A stretch of DNA of 6,307 bases from Chloroflexota bacterium. Lineage in GTDB: Bacteria > Chloroflexota > Dehalococcoidia > Lucifugimonadales > Australimonadaceae. The notes beneath the pieces were generated by a model. It was not told where the DNA came from. It saw only the letters and a list, made by a program, of their open reading frames with translations, and did not search any database. Below are positions 1-5,725 of the stretch, piece after piece. The position numbers and the translations under genes are program-made. Location of the stretch: contig JACZSI010000105.1 in NCBI GenBank assembly GCA_022574265.1, forward strand, positions 1 through 6,307, given 5' to 3'. Position 1 is the stretch's first letter. Each line of letters begins with the position of its first letter.

Positions 1-263
1 ATGGACCAGATGGCCTTGTGCACGATGCCGGCGTTGATCTCATCCCACGTCCGTCCGGCGTCCCGGCTGCGGAACATGCCCGACGTCGTCGTGCCCGCGT
101 AGAGCGTCTCCGGCTCGTCGCAGTCCACGACCACCGCCGCGCGGAAGCCTCCCTGGCCCTCGAAGCCCACGAGGCGTGCCGCGTAACCCTGGGCGCCCGG
201 CTCCGCCAGGTACAGCCCATCGTTGGTGCCCAGGTACAACGTGTGTCCGTTGGTCGCTCCCAT
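1..263 (-). CDS. Asp-box (BNR-like) repeat protein, N-terminal part, cut by window edge
   Basis: The reading frame opens at an ATG at 263 and stays open to base 1, giving the first 87 residues. An AGGAGG Shine-Dalgarno lies at 269-274, five bases before the ATG, which fixes the start. Residues 8-19 and 53-65 look like beta-propeller strands (TLYLGTNDGLYL and TLYAGTTTSGMFR). They are followed by a canonical Asp-box, S-x-D-x-G-x-T-W, at residues 66-73 (S66, D68, G70, T72, W73). Such boxes occur in sialidases, sortilin-type VPS10 domains and the many bacterial 'exo-alpha-sialidase / photosystem II assembly factor-like' propellers, most of which are not enzymes. The visible N-terminus has no signal peptide, so a cytoplasmic location is possible. 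It starts 61 bases after the Clp_N gene stops and may share its transcript. With one box visible, the family is well supported but the function is unknown. Confidence 0.78.
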   Translation of the reverse strand, partial: MGATNGHTLYLGTNDGLYLAEPGAQGYAARLVGFEGQGGFRAAVVVDCDEPETLYAGTTTSGMFRSRDAGRTWDEINAGIVHKAIWS

Positions 264-268
264 GAGTC

Positions 269-274
269 CCTCCT
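269..274 (-). promoter_or_regulatory. Shine-Dalgarno of the Asp-box gene
   Basis: On the minus strand this reads AGGAGG, a full match to the consensus, with a five-base spacer to the ATG at 263. It decides the start of a gene whose other end is outside the window. Confidence 0.85.
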
Positions 275-324
275 ATGAACTTCAGCCCGCCACTCGCTGG
301 GCCGATGATATCCCAACGCGCGCC

Positions 325-810
325 TTATTCCTCAAGCCGCAGGACCTGCCAGAATTCGTCGCGCGTCGAACGGGCGCGCGCCTCGTCGATGCCGAAGAAC
401 CCAAGCACGCGGCAGCCGGCCCCCGCCGGCACCCGCAGCAGGCCGAGCAGGATGTGCTCGGTCCCGATCGGATACGTCTCGCTGAAGAGCGCGGCCTCCT
501 CGAGCGAATAGTCGAGGACCGCTCGCGCCGCTGGCGTGTGCGGGACGCCCGCGTAGTCCACCGGCGCGTCGTCCACACCGTCGCGGCGCCTCCCGTGCAG
601 CAGGACGAACTCCGTGTGCGCCAGGACGACGGCCAGGTCGACCCCCATCTTGGCGAGGATCAGCCCCCCGGCGCATGCCGGCTCCTTGAGCACGCCCAGC
701 AGCAGGTGCGCGGTCATCACGCCGGGGCGCTCGATGCGGCCGCCGCTCCGCGCCTCGACCGCATGGTCCCACGCAAGCCGCGCGCACCGCCCCATGCGTT
801 CTGTTTCCAT
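325..810 (-). CDS. stand-alone Clp N-terminal domain protein (two Clp_N repeats)
   Basis: The protein is 161 residues, starting at the ATG at 810 behind AGGGG (816-820, five-base spacer); the frame is open further upstream to 897 but that extension shows no family similarity. It is two copies of the Clp_N helical repeat: residues about 5-70, with TAHLLLGVLKEP at 33-44, and about 92-155, with TEHILLGLLRVP at 117-128. In ClpA and ClpC this double repeat is the N-domain that binds substrates and adaptors (ClpS, MecA, McsB) ahead of the AAA+ ATPase modules. Full ClpC is about 800 residues; here the AAA+ part is absent. The stop codon follows the second repeat directly and the downstream DNA encodes another gene, so this looks like a genuine short protein and not a broken clpC. 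Stand-alone Clp_N proteins are known in bacteria, and ClpT in plant plastids is comparable. A role as adaptor or modulator of a Clp protease is an inference. Confidence 0.86.
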   Translation of the reverse strand: METERMGRCARLAWDHAVEARSGGRIERPGVMTAHLLLGVLKEPACAGGLILAKMGVDLAVVLAHTEFVLLHGRRRDGVDDAPVDYAGVPHTPAARAVLDYSLEEAALFSETYPIGTEHILLGLLRVPAGAGCRVLGFFGIDEARARSTRDEFWQVLRLEE

Positions 811-924
811 GTGTGCCCCTAACGGTGGGTCCTTCGCCGAGGAAGGACTGCGGACTGAAGCGGCACGCGCGCCTTCGCCCGTCGGTGCCAGGCGCACCGG
901 GAATGCCGTCGTTCCGGGCGCAGT
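811..924. other. hairpin-rich spacer between the MFS and Clp_N genes
   Basis: This 114-base gap between two co-directional minus-strand genes holds three inverted repeats: a perfect 7-bp stem at 829-848, a perfect 6-bp stem at 883-899, and a 6-bp stem with one bulged base at 897-917 that overlaps the previous one. None is followed by a T-run on the minus strand, so none is a standard intrinsic terminator. It could hold a weak terminator for the MFS gene, a processing site, or leader structure for the Clp_N gene. No promoter is convincing here. Confidence 0.5.
829..848 (-). repeat. perfect inverted repeat in the Clp_N leader
   Basis: GTCCTTC (829-835) and GAAGGAC (842-848) pair perfectly around a six-base loop. 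On the minus-strand transcript the stem ends eight bases before the AGGGG ribosome site and 18 bases before the ATG. It could stabilise the leader or affect ribosome access. It lacks a U-tract, so it is not called a terminator. Confidence 0.55.
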
Positions 925-2208
925 CTACGACACGGGGCGCGCGGCGCCCTGCTTGACGAGCGTCTCGCGCCCCACGAACGCCAGCAGCAGCGCGCCCGCC
1001 AGCAGGATCGGCGCGTAGACGATGAAAGGCACGCCTGGGTTGTACGCATTGGCGAGGACGCCGCCCAGCAGTGGTGCGCCGACGCCGCCGATCTCCGCGA
1101 TGGTCCTCCGCATGGCCTGGAGCCGCCCTCGCACGGCGGGCGGCAGGACGTCGTACGTCGAGGTCGCAAGCGAGCCCAGCGAGAGCCCGTTGGCGACGCC
1201 CATCACCGACACCAGCACCGCCAGCTGGAGGAACGTGTCGGAGAAGGGCAGGAGCACGAACGCCAGCGCGGGCAGCCCGGTGCTCGGGACCGTCGCCCAC
1301 TTGCGTCCGACCTTGTCGATGATGAATCCCGCCGGAACGATCATCGCCAAGACCAAGACGCCGGAGATGGAGAAGAGGACGCCGATCTGTGCCGGCGAGA
1401 AGCCCAGCTGCGAGCCCGCGTACAGCGGGAGCATGGCTTGGAGCGTCATGCGGAAGACGAAGCTACTGAAGGTCGCGAACACCAGCACCGCGTACGTCGC
1501 CCGCAGCGGCCGCTCGATCTGCTTGAGCAGGCCCACCATCGCCTCCACGCGCCGCGCCGGCGAGAGCATGCTGCGAAGCGAGCGCGCTCGGCGCGGCGTG
1601 GACTCGGCGGGCCGCGGGTACGCCTCGTGCGCGATGGCTCCGAGGAGCACGGCGGCGAGCGCGAGAGCCGCGAATACGACGAAGATCGCCTGATAACCGG
1701 CCCGCCCGATCAGGATGCCGCCCACCAGCGGCCCCAGCGCCAAGGCGGCCGTGTGCGTGCCGTGGAACCCGCTCATCAACCGCCCCCGCTGCTCGAGGCG
1801 CACGAGGTCGATCCCCGCGATCTCACGGCCGATCGCCCAGAGGACATCCCCCGCGCCGACCACGAACATCGCCGCCAGCACCACCGTGAACCAGGGCATG
1901 ACCGCCGCCGCGACGGCCGCCAGGCCCACCAGGGCCGGGCCCGCCACCATCGTCCTCCGCGAGCCGAAGCGGTCCACCATCAAACCGCTGAGCGGCGTCG
2001 CCACGAACCGCCCGAGTGCGAACGCCGTGATGACCTGTGCGGCAGCGCCCACCGAGACGTCGAACTCCGTGACGAAAACCGGGATCGCCGGCAGCACCAT
2101 CGAGAACCCCAGCCCCGAGATCATCGCGGAGATGTAGAGCGGGATGATGGCCCGCACGGTTCGGTTGAGGCGGAGCGTTGCGATGGCTTCTCCACGCCGG
2201 CCCGGCAT
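925..2208 (-). CDS. major facilitator superfamily (MFS) transporter
   Basis: A 427-residue inner-membrane protein, the usual length for a 12-helix MFS carrier. Hydrophobic segments start at about residue 19. The MFS signature loop (G-x-x-x-D-R/K-x-G-R/S-R/K) is seen twice: GLMVDRFGSRR at 75-85 between helices 2 and 3, and GFIIDKVGRK at 294-303 between helices 8 and 9, as expected from the two-fold internal duplication. A basic, helix-poor stretch at about 195-235 is the central cytoplasmic loop. The ATG at 2208 was chosen because it leaves a short basic N-terminus before helix 1; it has no obvious Shine-Dalgarno. The frame extends to a GTG at 2367, but that version adds 53 non-hydrophobic residues and overlaps the divergent hydrolase. 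The substrate cannot be read from sequence; drug-efflux-like carriers have this shape. It diverges from the hydrolase/isochorismatase operon, so export or import of a related compound is possible. Confidence 0.9.
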   Translation of the reverse strand: MPGRRGEAIATLRLNRTVRAIIPLYISAMISGLGFSMVLPAIPVFVTEFDVSVGAAAQVITAFALGRFVATPLSGLMVDRFGSRRTMVAGPALVGLAAVAAAVMPWFTVVLAAMFVVGAGDVLWAIGREIAGIDLVRLEQRGRLMSGFHGTHTAALALGPLVGGILIGRAGYQAIFVVFAALALAAVLLGAIAHEAYPRPAESTPRRARSLRSMLSPARRVEAMVGLLKQIERPLRATYAVLVFATFSSFVFRMTLQAMLPLYAGSQLGFSPAQIGVLFSISGVLVLAMIVPAGFIIDKVGRKWATVPSTGLPALAFVLLPFSDTFLQLAVLVSVMGVANGLSLGSLATSTYDVLPPAVRGRLQAMRRTIAEIGGVGAPLLGGVLANAYNPGVPFIVYAPILLAGALLLAFVGRETLVKQGAARPVS

Positions 2209-2213
2209 GCCGG
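2202..2213. repeat. 12-bp palindrome over the MFS start codon
   Basis: CCGGCATGCCGG is a perfect palindrome and contains the proposed ATG (complement of 2206-2208) of the MFS gene. In DNA of this GC content, short GC palindromes arise often by chance, so a regulatory role is only a possibility. Confidence 0.3.
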
Positions 2214-2225
2214 CGCGGCGCGCAC

Positions 2226-2254
2226 AGGCTAGCGCCGGGACAGCCGGCCGACAA
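2226..2254 (-). promoter_or_regulatory. weak candidate promoter for the MFS gene
   Basis: On the minus strand, TTGTCG (2249-2254) and TAGCCT (2226-2231) are separated by 17 bases, matching 4/6 and 3/6 of the sigma-70 consensus. Transcription from it would start near 2219 and give a leader of about 11 bases, which would fit the lack of a Shine-Dalgarno before the ATG at 2208. The match is weak and could be chance. Confidence 0.25.
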
Positions 2255-2258
2255 GCGT

Positions 2259-2288
2259 TCGACAGCGCGGCGCGTTTGCGCGTACGCT
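2259..2288 (+). promoter_or_regulatory. weak candidate promoter for the hydrolase operon
   Basis: TCGACA (2259-2264, 5/6 to the -35 consensus) is followed after 18 bases by TACGCT (2283-2288, 3/6 to the -10 consensus, with the key first T, A and last T). Start of transcription would be near 2295, giving a leader of about 50 bases to the GTG at 2345. It is placed sensibly in the divergent gap, but the -10 is poor. Confidence 0.25.
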
Positions 2289-2334
2289 CCCTCCATCGCC
2301 GCACCGGCGGCCCGGCGCTGCCGGGAGGACTGCT

Positions 2335-2339
2335 GGAGG
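2335..2339 (+). promoter_or_regulatory. Shine-Dalgarno deciding a GTG start
   Basis: GGAGG sits five bases before the GTG at 2345. It is the only strong ribosome site in front of the hydrolase and sets the start there, not at the far-upstream in-frame start at 2144. Confidence 0.8.
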
Positions 2340-2344
2340 TCTCC

Positions 2345-3214
2345 GTGGTCAAGCAGGCCAAGCTCACCTACGACCCCGCCGCTCGCTTCGACGTCGACTC
2401 CACCGAGGTCGTCTACCGCGACGACGGCCAGACGCAGTGGCCGATGACCGTGTTTCGGCCCCGTGCAGGCGGCCCGTTCCCGGCGCTCCTGCGGGTGCAC
2501 GGCGGCGCGTGGAACGTGGGCGACCGCGAGGGGAACGCACGCATCGACCGCGCGCTCGCCGAGTGCGGCATGGTCGTCGCGGCCATCGAGTTCCGCCGCG
2601 CCCCGGACCACCCCTATCCCGCGCAGGTCCAGGACACGAACTACGCGGTCCGCTGGCTCAAGCTGCACGCGGCGGACTTCGACGTCGACCCCGCCTGCTT
2701 CGGCGGCGCGGGCGATTCGAGCGGCGGCCACACGATGATGCTGAGCGCCATGCGGCCGGACGACCCGGCCTACGCCGCGCTCCCCCTCGATGGCGGGGAC
2801 GGCGTGGACGCGTCGGTGGCCTACGTCATCGCCCTGTGCTCCGTGCTCGACCCGTACACCCGCTACTTCTACGACCGGAGCGACGGGAAGGCCGACCGGG
2901 CCGAGCGCGCCGAGGCCTACTTCCTGACCACCGAGACCATGAAGCAGGCCAACCCGCAGATGATCCTCGAGCGAGGCGAGGTCGTTCGCCTCCCGCCCAC
3001 CCTCATCATCCAGGGCGACGCCGACGACAACATCCCGAACAACGTCCCGCTCATGTTCGAGGAGGCCTACACTGCTGCGGGCGGCTCGCTCCAGCTCGAG
3101 TGGTTCTCGGGCATGCCCCACCAGTTCGCCCGCGATCCAGGCGCCGAATCCGACCGCGCCATCGAGATCATGCGCTCGTTCATCGCCCGGCAGGTCGCCG
3201 CGTGTGCTTCGTAG
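2345..3214 (+). CDS. alpha/beta hydrolase, hormone-sensitive-lipase (HSL / fold-3) type
   Basis: A 289-residue serine hydrolase beginning with GTG behind GGAGG. The HSL-family landmarks are all present in order: the oxyanion-hole motif HGGAW at 52-56, the nucleophile elbow G-D-S-S-G at 123-127 with Ser125 as nucleophile, the acid Asp227 in the GDADDNIP segment (224-231), and His259 in GMPHQF. The lid region is short and there is no signal peptide, so it is probably a cytoplasmic esterase or amidase acting on a small substrate. Members of this family hydrolyse short-chain esters, carbamates, lactones or formamides such as N-formylkynurenine. The exact substrate cannot be told from the sequence. 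The stop codon lies 17 bases before the start of the isochorismatase-like gene, so the two are almost certainly co-transcribed and may act in consecutive steps. Catalytic assignment is firm; the pathway is unknown. Confidence 0.93.
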   Translation: MVKQAKLTYDPAARFDVDSTEVVYRDDGQTQWPMTVFRPRAGGPFPALLRVHGGAWNVGDREGNARIDRALAECGMVVAAIEFRRAPDHPYPAQVQDTNYAVRWLKLHAADFDVDPACFGGAGDSSGGHTMMLSAMRPDDPAYAALPLDGGDGVDASVAYVIALCSVLDPYTRYFYDRSDGKADRAERAEAYFLTTETMKQANPQMILERGEVVRLPPTLIIQGDADDNIPNNVPLMFEEAYTAAGGSLQLEWFSGMPHQFARDPGAESDRAIEIMRSFIARQVAACAS

Positions 3215-3219
3215 CAGAA

Positions 3220-3224
3220 GGGAG
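3220..3224 (+). promoter_or_regulatory. Shine-Dalgarno of the isochorismatase-like gene
   Basis: GGGAG, seven bases before the ATG at 3232, within the 17-base gap after the hydrolase stop. An earlier ATG at 3227 is out of frame and meets a stop after two codons. Confidence 0.75.
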
Positions 3225-3231
3225 AGATGCG

Positions 3232-3852
3232 ATGAGCTATCAGGCCCTCGATCCGACCAAAACGGCTGTGCTGTTCTTCGACATGCTGAACCGCTACCAC
3301 ACCAACGACGAGCCCCTCGTGCTCAACTGCGTCAGGCTGCGGGACGCGGCCGACGAGCACGCCATCCCCGTCTTCTTCGCCGCCGCCGACCACCGGCCCG
3401 ACGGCGAGGACGCCGCGATGCTGCTCTCCGACACGAACTACGCCCTCGAGCCGTGGCCCGACCCCGAGCACGCCCACATCGGCCACAACCGGACGATGGT
3501 CTCCGGCAGCGACGAGATACAGATCCTCGACGCGCTCCGGGCCGGGCCCAAGGACTACGTCATCAAGAAGCACCGGTGGAACGCCTTCCACCAGACGAAC
3601 CTGGAGCTGAGCCTCCGGACGCGCGGCGTGGACACGATCGTGCTGTGCGGCGGCGCGACGCGCATCGGCATCGCCAGCACGGCCTACGGCGCACGCGACC
3701 TCGACTTCAACCTCGTCATCGTCCGCGACTGCTGCTCCGACTCGCTGGCGGACACGATGGACCAGTTCATGGAGCGCGTCTTCCCGTTCATGGCGCGCGT
3801 GCGGACGCTGGACGAGACCATCGCCATGATGCAAGCGGGCAGGGTGGGCTAG
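3232..3852 (+). CDS. isochorismatase-superfamily hydrolase with Gly at the usual Cys site
   Basis: A 206-residue protein, the normal size for a single-domain isochorismatase-like hydrolase. Asp17 (AVLFFDMLN) and Lys113 (KHRWNAFH) match the conserved acid and lysine. The third position, where nicotinamidase, N-carbamoylsarcosine amidase and related enzymes carry the nucleophilic Cys in a 'GxAT-x-x-C' turn, is Gly146 here (GGATRIG, 140-146). As I recall them, the isochorismatases EntB and PhzD also have Gly at this place and a K-W-R-Y-S-A-F segment resembling this protein's K-H-R-W-N-A-F. They cleave a vinyl ether and need no thiol nucleophile. The other cysteines (33, 139, 167, 168) do not align with the catalytic site. 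It therefore probably does not act as a cysteine amidase, though it need not use isochorismate: no siderophore or phenazine genes are nearby. It is the second gene of an operon with the HSL-type hydrolase. Family very sure; substrate unknown. Confidence 0.92.
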   Translation: MSYQALDPTKTAVLFFDMLNRYHTNDEPLVLNCVRLRDAADEHAIPVFFAAADHRPDGEDAAMLLSDTNYALEPWPDPEHAHIGHNRTMVSGSDEIQILDALRAGPKDYVIKKHRWNAFHQTNLELSLRTRGVDTIVLCGGATRIGIASTAYGARDLDFNLVIVRDCCSDSLADTMDQFMERVFPFMARVRTLDETIAMMQAGRVG

Positions 3853-3874
3853 CACCCCCGCGCTCCCACTGGGC

Positions 3875-3889
3875 ATCCGCTGCGCGGAT
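3875..3889 (+). terminator. possible weak terminator hairpin after the isochorismatase-like gene
   Basis: ATCCGC (3875-3880) and GCGGAT (3884-3889) form a perfect stem with a TGC loop, 22 bases after the stop codon. No T-run follows, so this is at best a rho-assisted or RNA 3'-end structure. Confidence 0.3.
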
Positions 3890-3933
3890 AGCGGCCCGCA
3901 CGACGGCGCCGTGCAACGCTGCCCTATAGTGCG

Positions 3934-3962
3934 TTGACAGCGTCACTAGGCGATGAGATAAG
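3934..3962 (+). promoter_or_regulatory. sigma-70-like promoter for the metalloprotease
   Basis: A perfect -35 hexamer TTGACA (3934-3939) is followed after 17 bases by GATAAG (3957-3962), a 4/6 match to the -10 box. TAAGAT (3959-3964), also 4/6 and with the conserved T-A and final T, is an alternative with a 19-base spacer. It sits in the only clearly AT-rich patch of the intergenic gap, about 65 bases before the metalloprotease ATG. Confidence 0.6.
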
Positions 3963-4026
3963 ATAGTAGTGGTCAGCCTTGGGGCCAGTGCAACGAGGCG
4001 GACAAGCACGTTACCGCGAGGTGTGG

Positions 4027-5682
4027 ATGATGCGAAGAGCAGGTAAGGGACGGACGCGACTTCTTGTGACCATCGCTGGCGTGCTGATGATGGCGCTGGC
4101 CCTGAGCGGCGTGACCGCCGCCGCGGGGCCCGGCGAGACCGGCAACGGCACCATCCCCCCCGGTTTCACGAAGGTCACGTTCATCCACACGGCCGACGGG
4201 CCCCCCGAGGTGGCAGTCGAGCACGCGAGCGACGCAGGCGCGTCGCCGTTCTCGTCGGGCACCGCGCCCGCGTGCAGCGACGACACGACCGACGGGTCCG
4301 ACCAGTGCGATAGCTTCTCGTGGAGCGGGCGGTACTGGGAAGGCGCCGCGGTGACTTACAACGTCAACCTGAACAACTCCAATGACGACGGCGGGTTCCT
4401 GGCCGCGGTCCAGGCGAGCGCCGACACCTGGGCAGCCGATGCGGACTCCGACTTCGACTTCACGTTCGGCGGGACGACCGAGCGTAAGGCATCGAGCCTC
4501 AAAAACAAGATGGACGGCTACAACGACGTCACGTGGGAGAGCCTCAACAAATACCAGAACCCCATCGCCGTCACCATATTCTGGTACTACACCTCAACGG
4601 GTCTGGTCGTGGAAGCCGACCTCATCAACAACAAGAACTACGCCTGGGCAACGGACGGGGACCTCACCGCCTACGACGTCCAGAACATCGACACGCACGA
4701 GTTCGGGCACTACCTGGTCTTGGACGACCTCTACGACGACAGCGACAGCGCGCTGACCATGTACGGCTACGGCGCGCTGGGCGAGACGCAGAAGAGCACG
4801 CTGGGCACCGGCGACGAGTTGGGCATCGCGTCCATCTACCCCACCAGCACGCCCACTCCTACCGGGAGCATCGCCGGGACCGTGACCGATGATGCGGGAA
4901 CCCCCAACGGCATCGACGGCGCCACGGTATCCACCGGCACCGGGCAGTCCACCACCACGGCCGGCGACGGCTCCTACACGCTGACGGACGTGCCGACAGG
5001 CAGCAGCACGGTGACGGCCGCCGCCGATGGGTACTTGGGCGCCGCTGACTCGACCACAGTGGTCGAGAACCTAACCTCGCTCGTCAGCTTCACGCTGGCC
5101 GCCGTGCCTACGGGCACCATCACTGGCACCGTGACCGACGCTGCTGATAGCAACACGATCGGCGGCGCGACGGTCTCGACTGACACTGGCGAGGACGCGA
5201 CGACGGACACCAATGGCTTCTACACGCTGACAGGTGTTCCCACGGGCGAACGCACCGTATCAGTCGCCGCCGCGGGATACGGGGACGCGTCGCAGGACGT
5301 GACCGTGACTGACGGAGGCATCGCCATAGCCGACTTCCCCCTCACCGAGCAAACCGTGGCCACGAGCGTGTCGGTCGGTCCGTTCACGTACAGCGGCGAC
5401 GGCGGGAGGTCCAAGGACAAGCACGTTTCGGTGACCATCGCGCTCGTCGACAACCTGGGTGACGCTGCGGGCGGCGCGTCCATCTCCGTCCGGATGGACT
5501 CCAACTCCGGCGGGTCCGCGACCGGGTCGGGGACGACCGGGTCCACCGGAACGATCACGTTCACTTGGAGCAACGCGCCCGGAGACTGCTACACCACCAC
5601 GGTCACGAGCGTCACCTTCGGCGATCTGACGTTCGACCCAACCGATAGCACGTCCGTCGAGGTGTGCAAGACCGAGTTCTAG
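4027..5682 (+). CDS. secreted matrixin-type zinc metalloprotease with two carboxypeptidase-regulatory-like domains
   Basis: The protein is 551 residues from the ATG at 4027, after GAGGTG (4018-4023); the adjacent ATG at 4030 is equally possible. Residues 1-33 are a signal peptide: basic start (RR, K, R, R), hydrophobic core at 12-28, and an alanine-rich cleavage area near 31-33. Residues 34-100 look like a short pro-region with Cys83 and Cys94. The peptidase domain spans about 103-272. Its zinc motif is H224-E225-F-G-H228, then D234 where classical matrixins have the third His, followed by Met245 (LTMYGYG, the Met-turn) and a GETQKSTLGTGDELGI segment typical of the matrixin C-terminus. After a Thr/Pro linker (272-278) come two tandem carboxypeptidase-regulatory-like beta-sandwich repeats (278-360 and 361-442). 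The C-terminal beta-rich, Gly/Ser/Thr-rich domain (443-551) has Cys521 and Cys547, which may pair. It probably acts outside the cell on proteins. Its codons and local GC are slightly less extreme than those of its neighbours. Confidence 0.9.
   Translation: MMRRAGKGRTRLLVTIAGVLMMALALSGVTAAAGPGETGNGTIPPGFTKVTFIHTADGPPEVAVEHASDAGASPFSSGTAPACSDDTTDGSDQCDSFSWSGRYWEGAAVTYNVNLNNSNDDGGFLAAVQASADTWAADADSDFDFTFGGTTERKASSLKNKMDGYNDVTWESLNKYQNPIAVTIFWYYTSTGLVVEADLINNKNYAWATDGDLTAYDVQNIDTHEFGHYLVLDDLYDDSDSALTMYGYGALGETQKSTLGTGDELGIASIYPTSTPTPTGSIAGTVTDDAGTPNGIDGATVSTGTGQSTTTAGDGSYTLTDVPTGSSTVTAAADGYLGAADSTTVVENLTSLVSFTLAAVPTGTITGTVTDAADSNTIGGATVSTDTGEDATTDTNGFYTLTGVPTGERTVSVAAAGYGDASQDVTVTDGGIAIADFPLTEQTVATSVSVGPFTYSGDGGRSKDKHVSVTIALVDNLGDAAGGASISVRMDSNSGGSATGSGTTGSTGTITFTWSNAPGDCYTTTVTSVTFGDLTFDPTDSTSVEVCKTEF
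4858..5352 (+). repeat. tandem domain duplication inside the metalloprotease gene
   Basis: Two units of about 83 codons, 4858-5106 and 5107-5352, encode similar proteins. Each starts with GSIAGTVTD or GTITGTVTD, has GATVST in the middle, YTLT-x-VPTG later, and ends with A-A-x-GY plus a strand. The identity is clear in protein but only patchy in DNA (for example tacacgctgac at 4975 and 5221), so the duplication is old. The fold expected is the carboxypeptidase-regulatory-like (transthyretin-like) sandwich used for spacing or surface binding. Confidence 0.8.
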
Positions 5683-5689
5683 GGCACCG

Positions 5690-5705
5690 GCCGCTGCCAA
5701 GCGGC
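5690..5705. repeat. hairpin just after the metalloprotease stop
   Basis: GCCGCT (5690-5695) and AGCGGC (5700-5705) form a perfect 6-bp stem around GCCA, starting eight bases after the stop codon. No T-run follows. It precedes the true terminator and may protect the RNA 3' end. Confidence 0.45.
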
Positions 5706-5725
5706 TCGATCAGAGACAACGCAGA

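Larger units (their letters stand above)
3853..4026. other. intergenic region before the metalloprotease
   Basis: This 174-base gap separates two plus-strand genes. Its first half is GC-rich and has a perfect 6-bp hairpin (3875-3889) and a 10-bp palindrome, ACGGCGCCGT (3903-3912). The second half turns AT-richer and carries a promoter candidate (3934-3962). The arrangement suggests the operon ends here and the metalloprotease has its own promoter. Confidence 0.6.

Noticed and set aside
332..1300. Long minus-strand open frame (322 codons) across the Clp_N and MFS genes
   Set aside because: It is very Arg/Ala/Gly-rich with no recognisable motif and lies in another frame of two genes with clear family signatures; typical for high-GC DNA.
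1438..2232. Plus-strand open frame of 264 codons opposite the MFS gene
   Set aside because: His/Arg/Glu-rich composition, no motif, and fully antisense to a well-supported membrane protein.
2144..2344. Longer hydrolase start at 2144
   Set aside because: It would overlap the MFS coding region and add residues with no family similarity; the GTG at 2345 has a strong ribosome site.
2209..2367. Longer MFS start (GTG at 2367)
   Set aside because: It would add 53 low-complexity polar residues before helix 1 and overlap the start of the divergent hydrolase.
2437..3231. Upstream extension of the isochorismatase-like frame through the hydrolase gene
   Set aside because: The extension is Arg/Pro-rich shadow sequence. 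The real start at 3232 has its own ribosome site and family-typical N-terminus.
3940..3970. Repeated GCG and GATA triplet-like patterns near the protease promoter
   Set aside because: The copies are short and irregular; they do not form a convincing operator or direct repeat beyond the promoter boxes.
3979..4026. TTG start for the metalloprotease at 3979
   Set aside because: It would put 16 extra residues before a well-formed signal peptide, and the ATG at 4027 has GAGGTG at good spacing.
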